From assembly GCA_946803715.1 (NCBI GenBank), contig CAMPET010000012.1, positions 515,005-578,342 of the forward strand: a stretch of DNA of 63,338 bases, given 5' to 3'. A program made the position numbers and the translations under genes. The notes beneath the pieces are model-generated. The model made no database searches. It saw only the letters and a program-made list of their open reading frames with translations, and was not told where the DNA came from. How positions within the stretch are numbered: position 1 is the stretch's first letter; the number at the start of each line of letters is the position of its first letter. Source of the stretch: Beroe ovata (Eukaryota > Ctenophora > Nuda > Beroida > Beroidae). Below, piece by piece: positions 25,302-36,413 of this stretch.

Positions 25302-26992
25302 ATGTATTCGAGTAGGCATGGTCCCCTGAAGATTGCTATAGAGGGGAACATAGCTGCGGGGAAGAGCACTTTCCTCAACCTGGTGAACAAATACACAGAC
25401 ATCAGAACACTGCAGGTAAATCACTGACCCTGATATCCGATATTGTTTTCATGAACTGCGTTTTTTTCATGAACTTCGGTTTAATGTACCTGATGCTGAT
25501 TCCTGTTTAATTCTCCAGTCGACTCTGGCAGGAGCCTGTGTGCGACTGGACCCACGTCCCACTGGAGAGCGAATGTCCTCCCTCGGCCCCTAACAATCTA
25601 CTCGACAAGTTCTACGAGGACCCCTCTCGGTGGGGCCTGACTTTTCAACAATACGTCATTTTCAGCAGGGTCAAGGAGTTTTATCAGAACAAGGAAAACC
25701 AGGGCCCAGGGTAAGTCTCGTCTCTGTTTTATATTCCTCTTTCCTCCCCTGGTTCTTTTCTTGACTCGTCTTTTTAGTTTTCCCCTGCTCTGGTAAAACG
25801 GTCCGTGATTGTTCACGTGGCCGACGATAGGAGCAGAAATCAATGAACCGAATATTGGCTTAGCGTTACCCTCATAGCGCTAGGTTTCATACCTTTTCTA
25901 CACCAGTTTTACTGTTCAAAATCCCAACTTCTCCACTCATACACATCTTTCTTCTAATGTCCCAACTTCCTATCCGTCCTCCACTTATCTTCCTACTTAT
26001 TCCAGGGCGTGTCTGACAGAAAGATCAGTTTGGGGTGACCGTCTCGTTTTTGTCCGCAATCTCTACAAGCAGGGAGTGATGTCCGACCTCGAGTACTCTC
26101 TCTACTGTCACATGCACTCATTCTGTTTGGAGCAGTGCCCTCATGCAGCACCCGATGCGATACTCTACCTCAAAACTTCGCCAGAAATCTGCCTCGAGCG
26201 GTTGAAACAGCGTGGCAGAAGGTGAGATTACTGACCAAGGTTTCAATCATGAGGGGCTGTCCATAAACTTTGGAACATCTGTAGCGGACGTTGAATTGAA
26301 ATTGAAATTTGGACGTTGGTAGACAAATGAAAGTTCGAATCTGCTTCAATTGCCGACGCAGTATATGAGTATATGGGCATCCCCTTGTGACATTTCCTCC
26401 GAACATATTGTCAAAATGATGATAACTTCTCTCTGTACAACTCGCTGACAGATTATCCTCTAAGAAGTTCTGACTGTTACACACAACACTCACCTTTACA
26501 CCTCTCATCTACTTGACACCACTCAACCTTAACACCGTTTCCAGCGAGGAGACGAGTATAACACTGCAATATCTGGAACAGATACACTCTCGGCATGAGG
26601 AGTGGTTGATTGAGAAATCCGTGACAATTCCCGAGAGGTATGACAAAATTTCATCCGCCGTTACTCTGTTCTCTTGCTTTTGAAACAGCCTTGGCGCATC
26701 TGTGGTGTCTAGCTTAGAGACTCAAGCTAGAATAAATTGCTTTCTCTTGGAGGTGTGCTTTTTATAGCTTACTTCTGAGAGAAAGTATACAGTAACAGCG
26801 TAGATCCACGCATTTGCAATGATTCAAGTGAGGATCGCGAGAATTAACATTTTTTTCATCCCCAGTTTGACGAAGGTACCAGTTCTGGTTATCGACTGCT
26901 CGAAGAACTTACTGATAGACGAAGATCATCGTGAAAAGGTATTTGAGGAGCTCAAATCTTTCACAAATTCGCTCCTGAGCAACGAACAGTAG
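25302..26992 (+). CDS. Deoxynucleoside kinase, copy 2 (tandem paralogue)
   Basis: Tandem paralogue of the preceding kinase. Five exons in phase (25302-25415, 25532-25710, 26006-26221, 26545-26637, 26866-26992) give 242 residues. It has the P-loop IEGNIAAGKST, EPVCDW, the block TERSVWGDRLVF, LKQRGRSEE and YLEQIHSRHEEW. The N-terminus is short (MYSSRHGP before the first strand), so it is probably cytosolic or nuclear; copy 1 is longer. It has five exons against two in copy 1, so the duplication is old enough for intron gain or loss. An acceptor (CTTCTCCTTGTTAG) lies four bases before the ATG. Confidence 0.94.
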
Positions 26993-27315
26993 GTCAAATT
27001 TTAGATTCCACGTGTAATTGTAGCTCATATAACGTTTGTACATTGGAAGGTTGTCAGATTTTGACCATTATATTATTCATATTTTAATATTTACTGTATT
27101 ATTTTGTTGACCAGATCAGCTGACATGTTTATTTTGATTTTCACGAATTTATGTTTCGCATGACAATTAGAATTTCGTCAACTTCCTAAAGACATTTCGG
27201 TCTTTTTCATGAAAAGAACCCTTGAATTACATTTTTATTGATTCTTCTATTTCACCATGTATCCAATAAATCTAACCGACTTAAAATCTCTCTAAAATGT
27301 CTCTTTCATTTGAAC

Positions 27316-30300
27316 TTTGAACTGATCTTTGGCGGTCGGCCTTTCGAAGCTGTTTTATCATCTGTAGCTAAAGCAGTCAAAAAAGAGCCTACATCACAGC
27401 CCTCTTTCTACAAGGTCACACAACATTAATTTATCTGTGTTGTGTATCACCCAAGAAATAGACATTCTATTTTCTAATTCTCGAGTTTTATTTGAAACAG
27501 TGCACCTTTCATAGGATAAAGAACATTCTTTGTTTTTAACAAACTAACCGGTATCACTTTGTTAGCAATGGCATGAGAAGCAGGACCTGATGATGATGGA
27601 TATTCTACCAAAACCAGTCTCCGACCATCAGGTAGATACTAATCTCAGTTTTTGTGGTACCCAGCAGCACTTCTTGTTTCCATGGTGACGGCACTTGCCA
27701 CTTTGGTCGAGCCTGCTGTTCCGTGACGTGCCACATCACAAGTGTACCGTTCATCATGTGACACGTACAGTTGTTGCACGTGTCATATGTTGAGCCGCGC
27801 GCGGGATAGGGTCATGGAGATGGTAGCAGAGATATGCTACTTGTCCAGTATAACCCTATCACAGTTCACTTGTAATGTACGTGGTGGGAACATGACGTTG
27901 TGACAATACTGAAAAATTCCATTTCAGACTGATGCTGAAATCAGGAGACAGGAATTATTGGAATTTCTTCAGTGAGTGCTACATGTTTTCGAGTGAAGTT
28001 TTCAGAGACAAGATCGATTATTTGTTGGACTGTTCCGATGAATTTTGCACTCTTGTCAAAGTAAAATCGTGTCGTTCTAATGATTGGCTGGATTATGTTT
28101 TGTTCAGTTTGTATGATCAACTTCTCCACAGTAATACACAGCTAGACTATAGAGTTCTAGACGGACTCTTGATATTGTAGATGCGGTTTTAATCTCATCC
28201 CTCCCTCAGCAGGACCCCGACTGAAGAATGAAGATTCTCTTCTTGGTGGTAAGTCTCGCGAATTCTGTCTCAGCTCTCCTCCTTCTCTATTAATTGAAAT
28301 GATGATCAAATATAACTTTCGTTCTACTGTATGAACCATGGAGATATTATCACACCTGAAACCTATTCTATCTCACGTTTGTACGTTCGATTATCATTCG
28401 AAAGGTATCTCAAAAGCTTCAATATTTCAGAAATAAACAGACTGTAACTGGAGAGATTGGAAGTTCAGAAACTCTTGCAACTCTCGAGGTATGAAGATTT
28501 GACAATGAATGGATTTCTCTTTTCTTATCGACAATCGACATGATATGATGATCTTTGAAGGCTGTTTTTGAAGTTTCACTCATGAAAAGTATTCTATCTG
28601 AAATATGTCACTCCATCTTGGAATGGACTGACGGTCACTATGATTCCCGTTTCTACGACAACTCCATTTCGCAGGCTCGGCTAACTTTGAGGAGACGCAA
28701 CTCTCTGGGCTCTGGGTCTGAGGTTAGTTTTTTCTAAACAGGTCATGGTCTTCATTATAAACAGTTGAAAATGATGTTATTATAATAGTGCAACTGATGG
28801 GTTGAAAGACCATGACAACATTTTCTTACTCAGCTGATTTCATGCAGCAGATTTGGAATAGATTGTGACAAGAGATTATCTCAATGTGTTTACTCTTCAT
28901 TTCAGATAGGGCGCTAGAAACAGAGGCGAATCTATTCACCCATCAGTCAAGGTACGTTGCTGCAACTCAAAGATTTTTTCCAACCTTTTTCAAGTTTAGA
29001 ATGATGACATGTTTTAGTTATGAGTGAAGTGTAGAGTTCATGTTATTTGAACTCCTACACCTCATGATAGTATTCTGCAATACTGACACCATTGCATTTC
29101 CAACCACGTGTTATTCACATTTGACCGAGGAATGAACACACGTGTTTTTTTCAGGGACATGTTATATGTTCGTCGCACGAGTTCCAGCTTATTGAGGGTG
29201 AGTTATACGTGATAAAACTCCGCTCTAATTTGAGCTATATCGACCCCCCCCCTATATTGTCGATATGATGACTCCGAACGACCCCTCCTCCCACCCCATA
29301 TTATCGATATGATGACTCCNCTCCGAACGACCCCTCCCCCTATATTCTCGATATGATGACTCCGAAGGCATTTGTTTGAGAGGGCAGCTGCATCTCACAC
29401 TCTATCAAGTGACGTGTTGTGATGCCCTGTTCCCGCGTGAAATTAACCTAGTCTGATCTACAACATTGTCTTCTTGATACTTCTGTACACTCGTGTCAAT
29501 AGGTTTACCCATTTGTTCTTCTTCAGGTACTTCAACCACGAAAATGAACGATGAAGGTGGGTATACACACAATACACTCACAGAAATGTATGCGCGCTTG
29601 ACCTGATTACGCAAACTTGAAAACACTGAAAGACACTGATGTCAAAAGGCGAATATGATCTACAATACTGTCACCTGTTGAAGTAGGGCAGATCCCCATT
29701 TGACACAACATCATAGACTGCATTTCAGGAACTATACTGATATTCCATCTCGGATCCCGACTTAGTAGACCTCTCATTCCTGAAGAGAGCAGCGGTACAA
29801 ACGTCGTTTCACTGCCCATCATTGTGAGTATAGAATTTTTCATCCCCCTGTTTTCTCCATTTCCCACTGCAATTTATGATGACGCAAAAGGCCGAAGATA
29901 AGCAGCTCAACGTTGAGCGTGATGATCTACTAAACACCTAGCGATACATTTACCACCTGATATACTTGTAGAGATCTAGTGATGTGGTATGATAGGTTAG
30001 TTCTTGGTGGCTAAAAAGTGGCTTCATTTTGCAGGAGGAGTTGTACGGTGAGATATGAAGTTGAAGTGCTGAGGACAATTGACTAAGGTGTGTGATTTGT
30101 TGACAATGTTGACAGTTACAATAGTGTTGACAATTATAATAGTGTTGACAAACTGCTACCACTATGCCAATCAGTGATGATTCAATTCTGCGTTATCGGT
30201 GTGAAATATCATGATCCCAACTTTTGTATCTGAGTATTCCCATGACTAGGTTACGAGGCTGTTTATGAGTGATATCTCAGTGAGAAATTTGCCACTTTTC

Positions 30301-30358
30301 AGGATACTGGAGATTCTGTTTAGCGAATGAATCGATGAACAGAAAATGCAGATATTGA
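27316..30358 (+). CDS. Unrecognised multi-exon gene, 5' end unresolved
   Basis: A chain of GT-AG exons with matching phases: (open frame to) 27414, 27566-27631, 27928-27971, 28431-28488, 28561-28722, 28910-28951, 29155-29197, 29527-29556, 29729-29823, 30035-30047 (13 nt) and 30303-30358 with a stop. Segments read, for example, QWHEKQDLMMMDILPKPVSD, AVFEVSLMKSILSEICHSIL, SISQARLTLRRRNSLGSGSE and GYWRFCLANESMNRKCRY. One exon has tandem acceptors (CAGATAG) at 28905 and 28909; using the first gives an early stop (SEIGR), the second keeps the frame open. No ATG is visible in frame at the 5' end. I do not recognise the product. The exon model is inferred by eye; transcripts would settle it. An extra exon-like piece at 28210-28250 remains unplaced. 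Confidence 0.5.
29220..29365 (+). repeat. Short tandem repeat around an N in an intron
   Basis: About three copies of a ~55-bp unit with GATATGATGACTCCGAACGA and C-runs; the N at 29320 sits inside it. Intronic to the gene above. Confidence 0.7.
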
Positions 30359-30477
30359 CAGGAAGAAGAATCGAAATGAAAGACTTTATTTTCATTCAAA
30401 TCACACTGAGGTAGGTTTAAATAACCACATTTGTTTCCACAATTCATTTCACATCCAAATTCTGAAGTTTCTTAGAA

Positions 30478-31216
30478 TTACGATTGGGATTTGAGGAGTC
30501 CGTAAACACAAATAATCTGATCGGTTGCACTAGAACACCCAAATGACTGGTAATCGTAGCAAGTTTTCCACGTGTCTAGAGTAGCCCCGAAATCTTCCTC
30601 GAATGTATTACAAAGACCGTCCCAACTTCCCCTCGCGTTGATGAATGTCATTTGCTGGTCCGGTAGATTGTCACACGACGCGTCCCTCCTGAGATAGTGA
30701 CGTCATTAGTGTAACCATGACTAATTAGTAAATGCAACCACGACAACATTACTGACAAAGACCGGGGTTCCTATGACACCCTAAATATTGTATTTCACTG
30801 TATTCCTGACAATTCTCACGCGTTTCCATGACAACAGATGTCACGAAGTGCTGTTGTCATGACAACTCACTTATCCACGCCGGGAATCGTGGCGTCCCTC
30901 TTTCCTCTCCACACGGAGGACAGCATCATCTCGGCTTGTCCGACCATGGCAGCGGAATAGTAGAAACCCCGCTCAGAGTTGGTATGGAGTGAGTCCACAC
31001 AGTCCATTACACTTTCCCCCTCCGTCATTGAGAACAGGGCACCCGTCACCAGGAATAGTTCTGTATGGGGGAGGGAAGAGTGAGTGGGGAGTGGATTGAG
31101 TGGGGAGAGGAGAGAGGAGTGAGTGGAGGGAGGAATGAGAGGGCTATGCAATAGCGAGATATATGGAGGTCTGTTATGAGAGAGCAAAACTCACGTGCAA
31201 TAGTGAAGAACTTCAT
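30478..31216 (-). CDS. Small secreted cysteine-containing protein, 3 exons
   Basis: Exons 31216-31195, 31060-30871 and 30688-30478 join in phase to give 140 residues. The first 18 (MKFFTIAQLFLVTGALFS) form a typical signal peptide, whose codons span intron 1. The mature part holds six cysteines, a possible dibasic site (DKRDASC) and no membrane segment. The final exon reads QQMTFINARGSWDGLCNTFE and ends GLLKSQS. I do not recognise the family. It overlaps no plus-strand exon and ends 120 bp from the convergent gene's stop at 30358. Role unknown; secretion is the only supported inference. Confidence 0.65.
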
Positions 31217-32185
31217 ATCGGTATGTTCAACTTGTGTGGAATCCCTTTCCTACATTACGATAAAAATAAAGAAAAAATAATCAGAGATTGGAAGGGAACG
31301 AGCACAGTCAACAATAGGAATTATCCTCAACGAGTTCAATCTCATTATTCATGAAAGAGCTTTTATGGGAAGAAAACGGATAGGTCGAGCGCGCTTCCTA
31401 TCGGTTATGATGCCCACATTTTTCAGCTGGGAGCCCCTATCATATAAAGCTGTTCTTCACGTGATAATTGGTATTGAATTAATTAATAGAGGTGGTTCGG
31501 TCGGTAAACGGTGACAACTGTGGGGGCGGGACCGGTTTTTCAGATCATTAGTAGGTTAATTGGCTAGGTTTTAATTGGGTGCACGTTGTGACTCGTGGGC
31601 GGTAATTACGAGTTGATTGGTTGCTATGGTAACAATTACCCGGATGGATGATTGACAAAGGAAGTTAAAAGAAAGCACCGGTCTTATTATTACCTATGCA
31701 GAACTCGTGGACCATATGATTGGAGATTGATGCGCGATAATCTTATGAAATTCTTCATGATGAGTAAGTCATCATGGAATGGTGGCGGTAAAGGGGGCAC
31801 GTGGGTCAGGGGATTGTGGAGTCCAGGGGTCGGTGAAAGAGAAGGACCCAATGGCTGAACACAATCAATGATTATTTGTACCGTACTCCGCAGTTTTTAT
31901 ATAGGTCAGCAACCACTGATGCCACGTGTAATGGACAAAACAAACAAGATATATCCTGATATCTACACCACTCATCTTATGAACCACGTGACGGTGTCCT
32001 TTATCATAGAAAAACCTCTACTGCCTAATTATACCTGTAGCTATAGTGGTTCAATTGGTGGTCAGTAATTGGCTATTCTATGTTTGAAACACTGATATTG
32101 TAAATTGAACATTAAATTAGTTGTACTATAATTTCAATCCTCTTGGATAGCACACTTGGATAAACACACACAGTACACACACAGT

Positions 32186-32217
<32 letters not shown>

Positions 32218-32375
32218 AGACACAGACACATGCACACGCACACATAGACACATGCACACGTTAATAAACACAGGTTTAATTCACCAGAACGGCAGTCACG
32301 TGAGCAATCGGCGGCAATTAGACAAAACAGCCGGCGCCTCTTGTTAATAGAGCTCCCTGGACTAGATAAACTATA
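31217..32375. other. Intergenic stretch with (CA)n
   Basis: No gene supported. It contains a (CA)n microsatellite at about 32162-32250. The segment may hold promoters for the divergent genes on either side. Confidence 0.5.
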
Positions 32376-34834
32376 ATGGATGAAGTGAATGAATGGTATG
32401 ATAAGCCAGTGAGAAGTTCTGGTTTAAGTCCCACTATGAGGTATGGAGAGGGGGTCGGGACGTTAGTTAACCTACACCATTAACTTCACGCATCAATATA
32501 TATGAGTTAGTAAGGAGTGGGCGGGTCTTTTTATATGAACACAGTTGTAGAGGGAGTGTTCGATAAAACCATTGTTCTCACTCGCACAGACACACACACA
32601 CACACAGAGACACACACACACACACACTCAATAGTTCGCTGTGCAGTAGCATGGCTGCACAGGACCATTGTGCGACTATCAATGGTGACACAATAACTGC
32701 TCAATCAATGACACACAAAGAAACAATGTTACAATCCTCGCCACATTTGACTGTTACTCATTCACAGAGCGGCTGAAACTAAATAATTCATAATTACCAC
32801 ACACGCCCGATCACTTGTTGCGATGTTATCATCCACAAATGGGTAAATTGAACTTTTTTCAGATATAAAGCTGAGAGATATTTCCCGTTTACAATGGATG
32901 AAGAGAAAGTTTCCCCTAGAGGTTTGTCAAAAAGCAACAAAAATTTCGAAAACATGGTACCTCCCTTCGAATGATGATCCCTATATCTGCGTTATCGATG
33001 TGACTTGATTCATGATCCAAATGGAAGATCAACTGATATGAAAATAATCAATTATGATTGCTCGACGGGTGATAGATATGATGTAATTAACACGGTTTTC
33101 TATTCACCAGGCTGATGAGATGGGGACTTATATTGGGACAATCTGGAATATTGTTGCGTAAAATGACGGGAACCAGATAGAATGAGTCAGAAAATAGACT
33201 GAAAGACGACATTATGTGATACTCATCTCTGAGGTAAGGGTAAGGGGAATCATCATCATCAATGTTATCTCATGTTCTTGATATGATGACGTTTATAAAA
33301 TGACTGAAAGGGTCACTCCTTGTGTTGATCTACCAATAGTTTCATTCTTGTCTGACAGAGATAACGAGATATGTACATATATCCCCACTTATTCTCCGTT
33401 ATGATGATGTTCCCATATTCCGCAGCAGGGACGTGACCAGAATGTGATGATGACACTTCCCTCCCCTGATGTAAGTTTTAACTCTCATATGTGCGCCAGA
33501 ATCGGAGAAGAAATCGGGTTCAAAAATGACACGCACAAGTCTGAAATTCATCTGTCCGTTTTCTTTCCGATTCGGGCTTACGCATACATTTAGTACGCAC
33601 GGAGTTAAAATGATGACGTAGTAAAAGATATGAAAGACCCTGATTATCGATAGAATTGATAGCTGAAATCTCCCTTTTTCCAATAAGAAGAAGGTGAACT
33701 CAATTCGTGTATGGTGATGACGACAACTCAATTTCAGATTTGATTTTGCATGGAGCTGATATTGAGCGCAGAAAGGATCATACTTCCTAAGGTACTGTAA
33801 TTTCCCAAGCAATTCTCATTCAATATTCAAGGCATTCAAGGATGAAAACTATAACATTCACGATTTGGAGGAAGTGCAGTTTTTGCACCAATCCGAGCTT
33901 TATGATGAACAAATCTTGTTATAGTTACTCTGAGATACCTCCTCAAATGCTCGTCTTTATAACCGCCAGTCTTCACACTCAGGCGAACCGCTAATCACGA
34001 TCTAATTTTCAGATACCCAAGCTTTATTCAACGTGAGAAGAACTCCCAAGAACTTCGCTTTCAAAAGAGGTGGGTACGGGAGAATTCCACAAAATTCTGT
34101 CACGTGACTGAATAACGTGCACCACGTGATGATACTTAGACGGGCGGACTGAACTAACTTGTGTCGATTCGTCTATATACAGCTGATACAATCACACGTG
34201 TACTTGCAGATCTGTTTCTATAGTAACGCTTTCTCACCGGTTATCTTCTCCACAGGGCGGGGGGTTCGCGGTTCCAACGATGCGTCTTCCTGAGATAAAT
34301 CGAAAACGCGGGGTTCTGTACAGACGAATCTGCTCACATCGGCGCATTTGAATGCCTCGGCACAGATATTCCGTGAGTGATCACTATAATTGCCCCCCCC
34401 CTCTATTTTACAGATTTTCAACATGATGATTGAAATACTTTCGTTCTTCTGTATGAACCATGGAGAAAAGAGTGTCGCTTATCTGAACCAAGGAACAAAA
34501 ATCAGAATTCATGGGACCGTTTTTTATAGAAACATTCGAACTTCCTTATCAAGCAATTGATTTCAGGATAAACTATAACAGCAACGGTAACCATGGTAAC
34601 AGCACCGGTAACCATGGAAACAGCGACAAACAGTCCACTCTATTGACCTATTGTCATATTGTGAGTTTGTTAATCATCTACAAATCATGCAAATTGTACC
34701 TTACGTGATGACACTAAGACGGGCGGACTGAACTATCGTGTCGATTCGTCTACTTCACTGATTGTTCACACACATTCGTAGTTAGAATCGTCATCATTTC
34801 GAGTTGATAAAACTTTTCTTCATTTCAGAAATAA
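32376..34834 (+). CDS. Putative small gene of micro-exons, ~119 residues, unrecognised
   Basis: A phase-consistent chain from an ATG: 32376-32440, 32873-32931, 33359-33372 (14 nt), 33426-33470, 33772-33791 (20 nt), 34013-34069, 34567-34660 and a two-codon end at 34829-34834. The start reads MDEVNEWYDKPVRSSGLSPT; later parts read YPSFIQREKNSQELRFQK and an Asn/Gly-rich NGNHGNSTGNHGNS stretch encoded by repeated GGTAACCATGG. Total 360 nt including stop. The first two exons are well supported (clean splice sites, good frame); the tiny exons are guesses chosen for phase. No family recognised. Confidence 0.33.
32570..32632 (+). repeat. (CA)n microsatellite
   Basis: CA-dinucleotide repeat within the first intron of the putative micro-exon gene. 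Confidence 0.9.
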
Positions 34835-34940
34835 AAGGATATACCATGGGAAAAGTGTCTATAAGCTGGACGAGGAACACTCAAAATAAGGTAAAAACGC
34901 AAAACAATTGGAGCTTATACCACTCCCTATCGAGGTCATT

Positions 34941-35651
34941 TCACGCCGTGCTATTGAGTACATCAAACGGTAACAAGTAAAACGGGACTTCCTCACGGCA
35001 CAACTGTCTCATATCCGCCGGGCAGTCTCGAACTCGTAACTTCTTATCCAGGCACAGTGCCACTTGGAACAGGAGTTGTTTCTTCACGCCCTCATCCTGG
35101 GTGCTCCTACACCAGTACATTGCCCTCTCCACCCCAAACACTTCTCTCATCACTCCGTCTAGTTGCGAGAAGGTGTAGGATTGCGTCCGACTCGGTGTTA
35201 TACCCACTGATTGTGTGGCGTTGTCGAGGTTCAGATGGTCGTGGAGGGTGAGAGTAGCTGTGAAAAAGTCGTGTTCCGTACAGAGCACATCGCGCGCGCA
35301 CGTGCCGTGTTTACAGTACTCATGCGACCAGAACTTAGTGTCACCCCCACGGTAATCCGACGGCCATTTCCGGTGTAGTTCGTCAGTGAGATCAGCTATT
35401 GCAGATGAGTTGAAGTGGCAGTGAGGGTCGCAATCAGATGGGTAGGAAGTGGAGTTGAGGGTCGGCCACAGGCCATGTATTGTCCACGTGTCCATTGTGG
35501 AGGGGAGGTGTTTGCATGTGCGTGTCGCGTGGTAACACACGTTGGGTGGCCACTGCCGGACAAAACTGAAGAACGTGTAGTTGTTGTCTGCAGCAGAGGA
35601 GAGGGTGTCAGTCAGGAGAAGGATGAGGAGTGGAGTGTAGAGAAGTGGCAT
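34941..35651 (-). CDS. Secreted RNase T2, intronless
   Basis: Endoribonuclease of the T2 family, acting in lysosomes or outside the cell. From Met at 35651 it is 236 residues and begins with a signal peptide (MPLLYTPLLILLLTDTLSSA); in-frame Mets at 35696 and 35690 would add up to 15 residues but spoil that start. Both catalytic boxes are intact: WTIHGLWP (first catalytic His) and FWSHEYCKHGTC (Glu and second His). Cysteines typical of the family and possible N-glycosylation sites (NYT, NST, NSS, NAT) are present. It ends DVLNSTA. It is a single exon among intron-rich genes and lies on the opposite strand, which could mean retrocopy origin or ancestral intron loss. Confidence 0.95.
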   Translation of the reverse strand: MPLLYTPLLILLLTDTLSSAADNNYTFFSFVRQWPPNVCYHATRTCKHLPSTMDTWTIHGLWPTLNSTSYPSDCDPHCHFNSSAIADLTDELHRKWPSDYRGGDTKFWSHEYCKHGTCARDVLCTEHDFFTATLTLHDHLNLDNATQSVGITPSRTQSYTFSQLDGVMREVFGVERAMYWCRSTQDEGVKKQLLFQVALCLDKKLRVRDCPADMRQLCREEVPFYLLPFDVLNSTA

Positions 35652-36068
35652 CTTCCTGGGATGGGTTGGGGAGTAAGTATCGGTTTTCATTGGCAACAGT
35701 GGACAACAGCATAACTAGTGATATGGTGATACATTATTATGAACAATACGACGGATATATTAGAAAATACTACTAAACTGCGTGATGAAAATACAGCTGT
35801 TCTCAGGAAGTGACGGCAGTCAAAGTTTTGATTTTCAAAGTGCTAGACTTGCTACTCAGTGACTTACACTGTCCAAATTCTAAAGAACTCGTGGTGTGTC
35901 ATATGGGTCATGTTTCACAGCATGTTTCACAGGGGGTCATGTTTCACAGGGGGTCATGTTTCACATGGGGAGGGGGTCAGATTACAACCGGCTTAGATAG
36001 GAAACGGACCAACCTAGAAACGCAAAAACGTATGTTTATCCGTATCAATATCTTGAGAACATAATACA

Positions 36069-36192
36069 GCACACTTTGCCGCTTAACAGACTCACATTTG
36101 TCTGTCTAGCCTTTCTGTCGTGCTATAGCAACACTGAAGAATAATTACCTTGTGTTTCACTACTTGAAGCCCAAGGCAGTCCTCTTTTGACA
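36069..36192. repeat. Dispersed repeat family A, copy 1
   Basis: About 125 bp starting GCACACTTTGCCGCTTAACA and ending CAGTCCTCTTTTGACAG. A close copy lies at 38053-38180 and a diverged one at about 43116-43230 inside a CMTR2 intron. Confidence 0.8.
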
Positions 36193-36266
36193 GTTATATA
36201 TCTCTTGTTAGGTTTTCAATTTAAATTTTCTTGGAATTCGTCTTTGATTCGTGACTCATTTTCAGG

Positions 36267-36328
36267 ATTAAATCAAGTCTCTACTCTGGCCCGATTGTGG
36301 ACTTCTCAAGATAGGCAGATCTCAGGTT
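36267..36328 (+). other. Exon-like open segment
   Basis: Between TTTTCAG and GTTAGC lies an open frame reading LNQVSTLARLWTSQDRQIS. It splices in phase to another open segment near 36854-36893 (NYEVLITTANMP). Possibly an upstream part of the gene whose 3' exons lie at 39.5-41.0 kb; the link is not demonstrated. Coordinates are approximate. Confidence 0.25.
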
Positions 36329-36335
36329 AGCAGTC

Positions 36336-36342
36336 ACACACA

Positions 36343-36389
<47 letters not shown>

Positions 36390-36412
36390 ACACACACACA
36401 CCCACACACAGA
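36336..36412 (+). repeat. (CA)n microsatellite ending at an N
   Basis: CA repeat abutting the N at 36413. Confidence 0.9.
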
Positions 36413-36413
36413 N

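Noticed and set aside
28210-28250. ATGAAGATTCTCTTC as the start of a second signal-peptide gene
   Set aside because: Seven codons to a donor, but no downstream exon continues the frame as a signal peptide; left as an unplaced exon-like piece.
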